From positions 1-16,003 of the forward strand of contig CACZRQ010000190.1 in NCBI GenBank assembly GCA_902783615.1: DNA of 16,003 nucleotides, given 5' to 3'. Shown here piece after piece: positions 13,529-16,003 of this stretch. The notes below the pieces were generated by a model. It worked only from the letters and a program-made list of their open reading frames with translations. It did no database searches and was not told the DNA's origin. Origin of the DNA: an uncultured Bacteroidales bacterium. GTDB lineage: Bacteria > Bacteroidota > Bacteroidia > Bacteroidales > Bacteroidaceae. Position numbers and translations under genes: made by a program. Position 1 is the stretch's first letter. Each line of letters starts with the position of its first letter.

Positions 13529-16003
13529 TTACTTTTGTTTCTCAACCCAACGACGGGCATTGACGAAGGCTTCGATCCATGGGGTTATCTCATCCTGCTT
13601 GCGATCAGCTGGATAGTTGCCACACTGCCAGGGGAAGAAAGCACGTTCCAAGTGAGGCATGATGGCTACATGACGTCCATCGGCACTGGCCAAACCAGCC
13701 ACACTGAAATCACTACCATTCGGATTGCCCGGATACTGGTCGTAGCTGTACTTAGCTATGATGTTATAATCCTCTTCCTTGCCCTTCAGACTGAACTTGC
13801 CCTCAGCATGAGCTACCCAGATACCAATCTTGTTGCCACTGAGGCTACCAAACATCACACTGTCGTTCTTTGGAATGGTGAGACCCACGTAGCACGACTC
13901 AAACTTATGACTGTTGTTGTGCACCATCTTGCCAATATCATGACGATCAGGCGTTAACAGATTCAGCTCCATCATCAGCTGACAGCCGTTGCAAACACCC
14001 AAAGAGAGGGTATCGGGACGGGCATAGAAACGATTCAGGGTTTCCTTGGCCTTCTCACTGTAACGGAAGGCACCAGCCCAACCCTTGGCAGAACCCAGCA
14101 CATCGCTGTTGGAGAAACCTCCGCAGAACACAATCATGCTGATATCGTCCAACGTCTCGCGACCACTCTCCAAGTCGGTCATCGTAACATCCTTCACATC
14201 AAAGCCAGCCAAGTAGAGCGCGTATGCCATCTCTCGCTCGCTGTTGGTACCCTTCTCACGAATCACCGCTGCATGCAAACCCGTTGGCTTGCGACGGTCG
14301 GGACTGATGCCATACTGCTTGAAGGTACCCGTGAAGTTCTTGTTGAACTTATACTCTAACGGCTGCTGCTTGAAGTTGTTGAAACGATCCTTCGCCAAAC
14401 CGTTGGCCACCTGCTTGCGATCTAGCAGATAAGAAGAAGAATACCACACATCACGCAGGTAGTCGATGCCAAACTGATAGGTAGCACCATCTTTGTTCAC
14501 CAAGATGTGACGCTCATCGCATGGATGTCCCAACTTGACGTAACCCACGCCAGCATCTTCCATCATATCCTTGAAGCGTTGGGTGTCAGAGTTAGCCACC
14601 TGAATCACCACACCCGGATTCTCGGCAAACAGAATCTTCACAAGATCTTCCTCAGCTATCTTGTCGAGGTTGATTTCCATACCTCCCTCCACATTGGCGA
14701 AGCACATCTCCAGCAAGGTAACAATCAAACCACCGGCTGAGATGTCGTGACCAGCCATGATGATGTCCTTACGGATGAGTTGCTGGATAGCGTTGAAAGC
14801 ATCACGGAAATAATCGGGATCGGTGACGGTTGGCACATCGTCACCCACCTTGTTGAGGGTCTGTGCAAAAGCAGAACCGCCCAAACGCAGTTGGTCGAAG
14901 CTGAAATCAACGTGATAGATAGAGGTGTTCTTGTTGTTCACCATCACAGGAGAAACCACTTGACGCACATCGGTTACCTCAGCACCAGCGCTCACAATCA
15001 CTGTGCCCGGGGCGATGACCTTGGTACCATCAGGATACTGCTGGGTCATACTCAGCGAGTCCTTACCCGTAGGCACATTGATGCCCAACTGCTGGCAATA
15101 GTCGCTCAACGCCTTGACAGCGGTGTAGAGACGGGCATCCTCACCCTTCTGAGAACGGCAAGGCCACATCCAGTTGGCACTGAGGCTCACCCCATCGATG
15201 CCTCCATCCAGCGGAGCCCACACTACATTGGTCAGTGCCTCGCTCACAGCCATGATGGAACCCTTGGCTGGGTCGGCCAGAGCCACCTGTGGAGCATGAC
15301 CGATAGCGGTAGCGATGCCATACTTGCCACGATAGTCGAGGGCTACCACACCACAGTCGCTGAGTGGCAACTGCAGCTCACCCTGACACTGCTGACGGGC
15401 GATGCGGCCAGTCACAGAACGGTCCACCTTGTTGGTGAGCCAATCCTTGCAAGCCACAGCCTCCAACTGCAACACATTATCTATATATTCATCGAGTTTG
15501 GTAACGTCATATTGAGGATTCTCATAGTGACGCTCCACCGTTTCATCAATCATATAGGTCTTGGGAGATGAGCCAAACATCTGACTCACTGCCAAATCGA
15601 ACGGACGCACGCCATCGGCCTGCTGGAAAGCGAAACGATGGTCGCCTGTGGTTTCACCCACCACATACATCGGGGCACGTTCACGCTCGGCAATCTTGCG
15701 CACATGTTCCAGCGCCTCCTCCTGAATGAGCAAGCCCATGCGCTCCTGACTCTCGTTGGCTATGATTTCCTTCGACGAAAGGGTCTTGTCGCCAATAGGC
15801 AACTGACTCATATCAATCAGTCCGCCACAATCTTCCACCAACTCACTCAAGCAGTTCACATGACCTGCAGCACCATGATCGTGGATTGACACAACCGGGT
15901 TGCTCTCTTCCTCGCAGAGGGCACGAACCACGTTGTAGGTACGCTTCTGCATCTCAGCATTGGCACGTTGTACGGCATTCAGTTCCACACCGTTGCTATA
16001 GCG
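13529..16003 (-). CDS. purL: Phosphoribosylformylglycinamidine synthase, C-terminal part
   Basis: This is the single-chain FGAM synthase of purine synthesis, which converts FGAR plus glutamine and ATP to FGAM. The frame continues past the right edge (RYSNG precedes the first in-frame GTG), so about 824 residues of a protein usually near 1,230 are visible. The N-terminal part is cut. Seen are the AIRS-like synthase domains (IHDHGAAGH, VPTGKDSLSM, GHDISAGG) and a C-terminal glutamine amidotransferase domain from about visible residue 575. The catalytic Cys is in GVCNGCQ, near 13991, with the His-Glu pair in MPHLER near 13655. All key residues are present. The stop precedes a repeat array; no classical terminator is seen. 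Confidence 0.95.
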   Translation of the reverse strand, partial: RYSNGVELNAVQRANAEMQKRTYNVVRALCEEESNPVVSIHDHGAAGHVNCLSELVEDCGGLIDMSQLPIGDKTLSSKEIIANESQERMGLLIQEEALEHVRKIAERERAPMYVVGETTGDHRFAFQQADGVRPFDLAVSQMFGSSPKTYMIDETVERHYENPQYDVTKLDEYIDNVLQLEAVACKDWLTNKVDRSVTGRIARQQCQGELQLPLSDCGVVALDYRGKYGIATAIGHAPQVALADPAKGSIMAVSEALTNVVWAPLDGGIDGVSLSANWMWPCRSQKGEDARLYTAVKALSDYCQQLGINVPTGKDSLSMTQQYPDGTKVIAPGTVIVSAGAEVTDVRQVVSPVMVNNKNTSIYHVDFSFDQLRLGGSAFAQTLNKVGDDVPTVTDPDYFRDAFNAIQQLIRKDIIMAGHDISAGGLIVTLLEMCFANVEGGMEINLDKIAEEDLVKILFAENPGVVIQVANSDTQRFKDMMEDAGVGYVKLGHPCDERHILVNKDGATYQFGIDYLRDVWYSSSYLLDRKQVANGLAKDRFNNFKQQPLEYKFNKNFTGTFKQYGISPDRRKPTGLHAAVIREKGTNSEREMAYALYLAGFDVKDVTMTDLESGRETLDDISMIVFCGGFSNSDVLGSAKGWAGAFRYSEKAKETLNRFYARPDTLSLGVCNGCQLMMELNLLTPDRHDIGKMVHNNSHKFESCYVGLTIPKNDSVMFGSLSGNKIGIWVAHAEGKFSLKGKEEDYNIIAKYSYDQYPGNPNGSDFSVAGLASADGRHVAIMPHLERAFFPWQCGNYPADRKQDEITPWIEAFVNARRWVEKQK

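Noticed and set aside
14747..15571. 274-codon plus-strand frame opposite purL
   Set aside because: It is an antisense shadow of purL and has no domain signal.

Overview
The window looks like chromosomal DNA of a gut or oral Bacteroidales bacterium, most likely Prevotella or a close relative. The evidence is Bacteroidetes-type -7 boxes (TAnnTTTG) before several genes, a UpxY/NusG-like antiterminator, a TonB-dependent receptor of Bacteroidales type, a DUF4924 gene next to rfbD, and a single-chain PurL. This assignment rests on gene families and motifs read by eye, not on a database search.

Layout. Positions 1-213 hold inverted repeats and no gene. At 214-894 (minus) is a UpxY-family antiterminator. 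Its long leader (about 895-1346) ends in a U-tract terminator hairpin that overlaps an alternative 11-bp stem. Positions 1392-1607 hold a terminator and a REP-like array of about 77-bp units. A lipoprotein with a DUF1080-like and a PHP-like domain (1643-3088, minus) is divergent from a TonB-dependent receptor (3201-5453, plus). A tight plus-strand operon follows: LysE-family exporter, DUF4924 protein, rfbD, and NhaC-type antiporter (5504-8996). It ends in a bidirectional terminator.

The remaining genes are on the minus strand. In transcription order from the right edge they are purL (cut by the window edge), a two-unit REP-like array, two half-size chromate transporters separated by a 7-bp tandem repeat, lemA, a DUF2207 membrane protein, and a 53-residue peptide gene at 9028-9189. 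That peptide has a double-glycine leader. LemA, DUF2207 and the peptide form a compact cluster that runs into the shared terminator.

Most genes are ordinary housekeeping or transport genes. The stretches most worth attention are the UpxY leader, which has mutually exclusive RNA folds; the unnoticed GG-leader peptide behind lemA-DUF2207; the paired ~77-bp hairpin-repeat arrays near both ends of the window; and the 7-bp repeat tract just ahead of a chromate transporter start.
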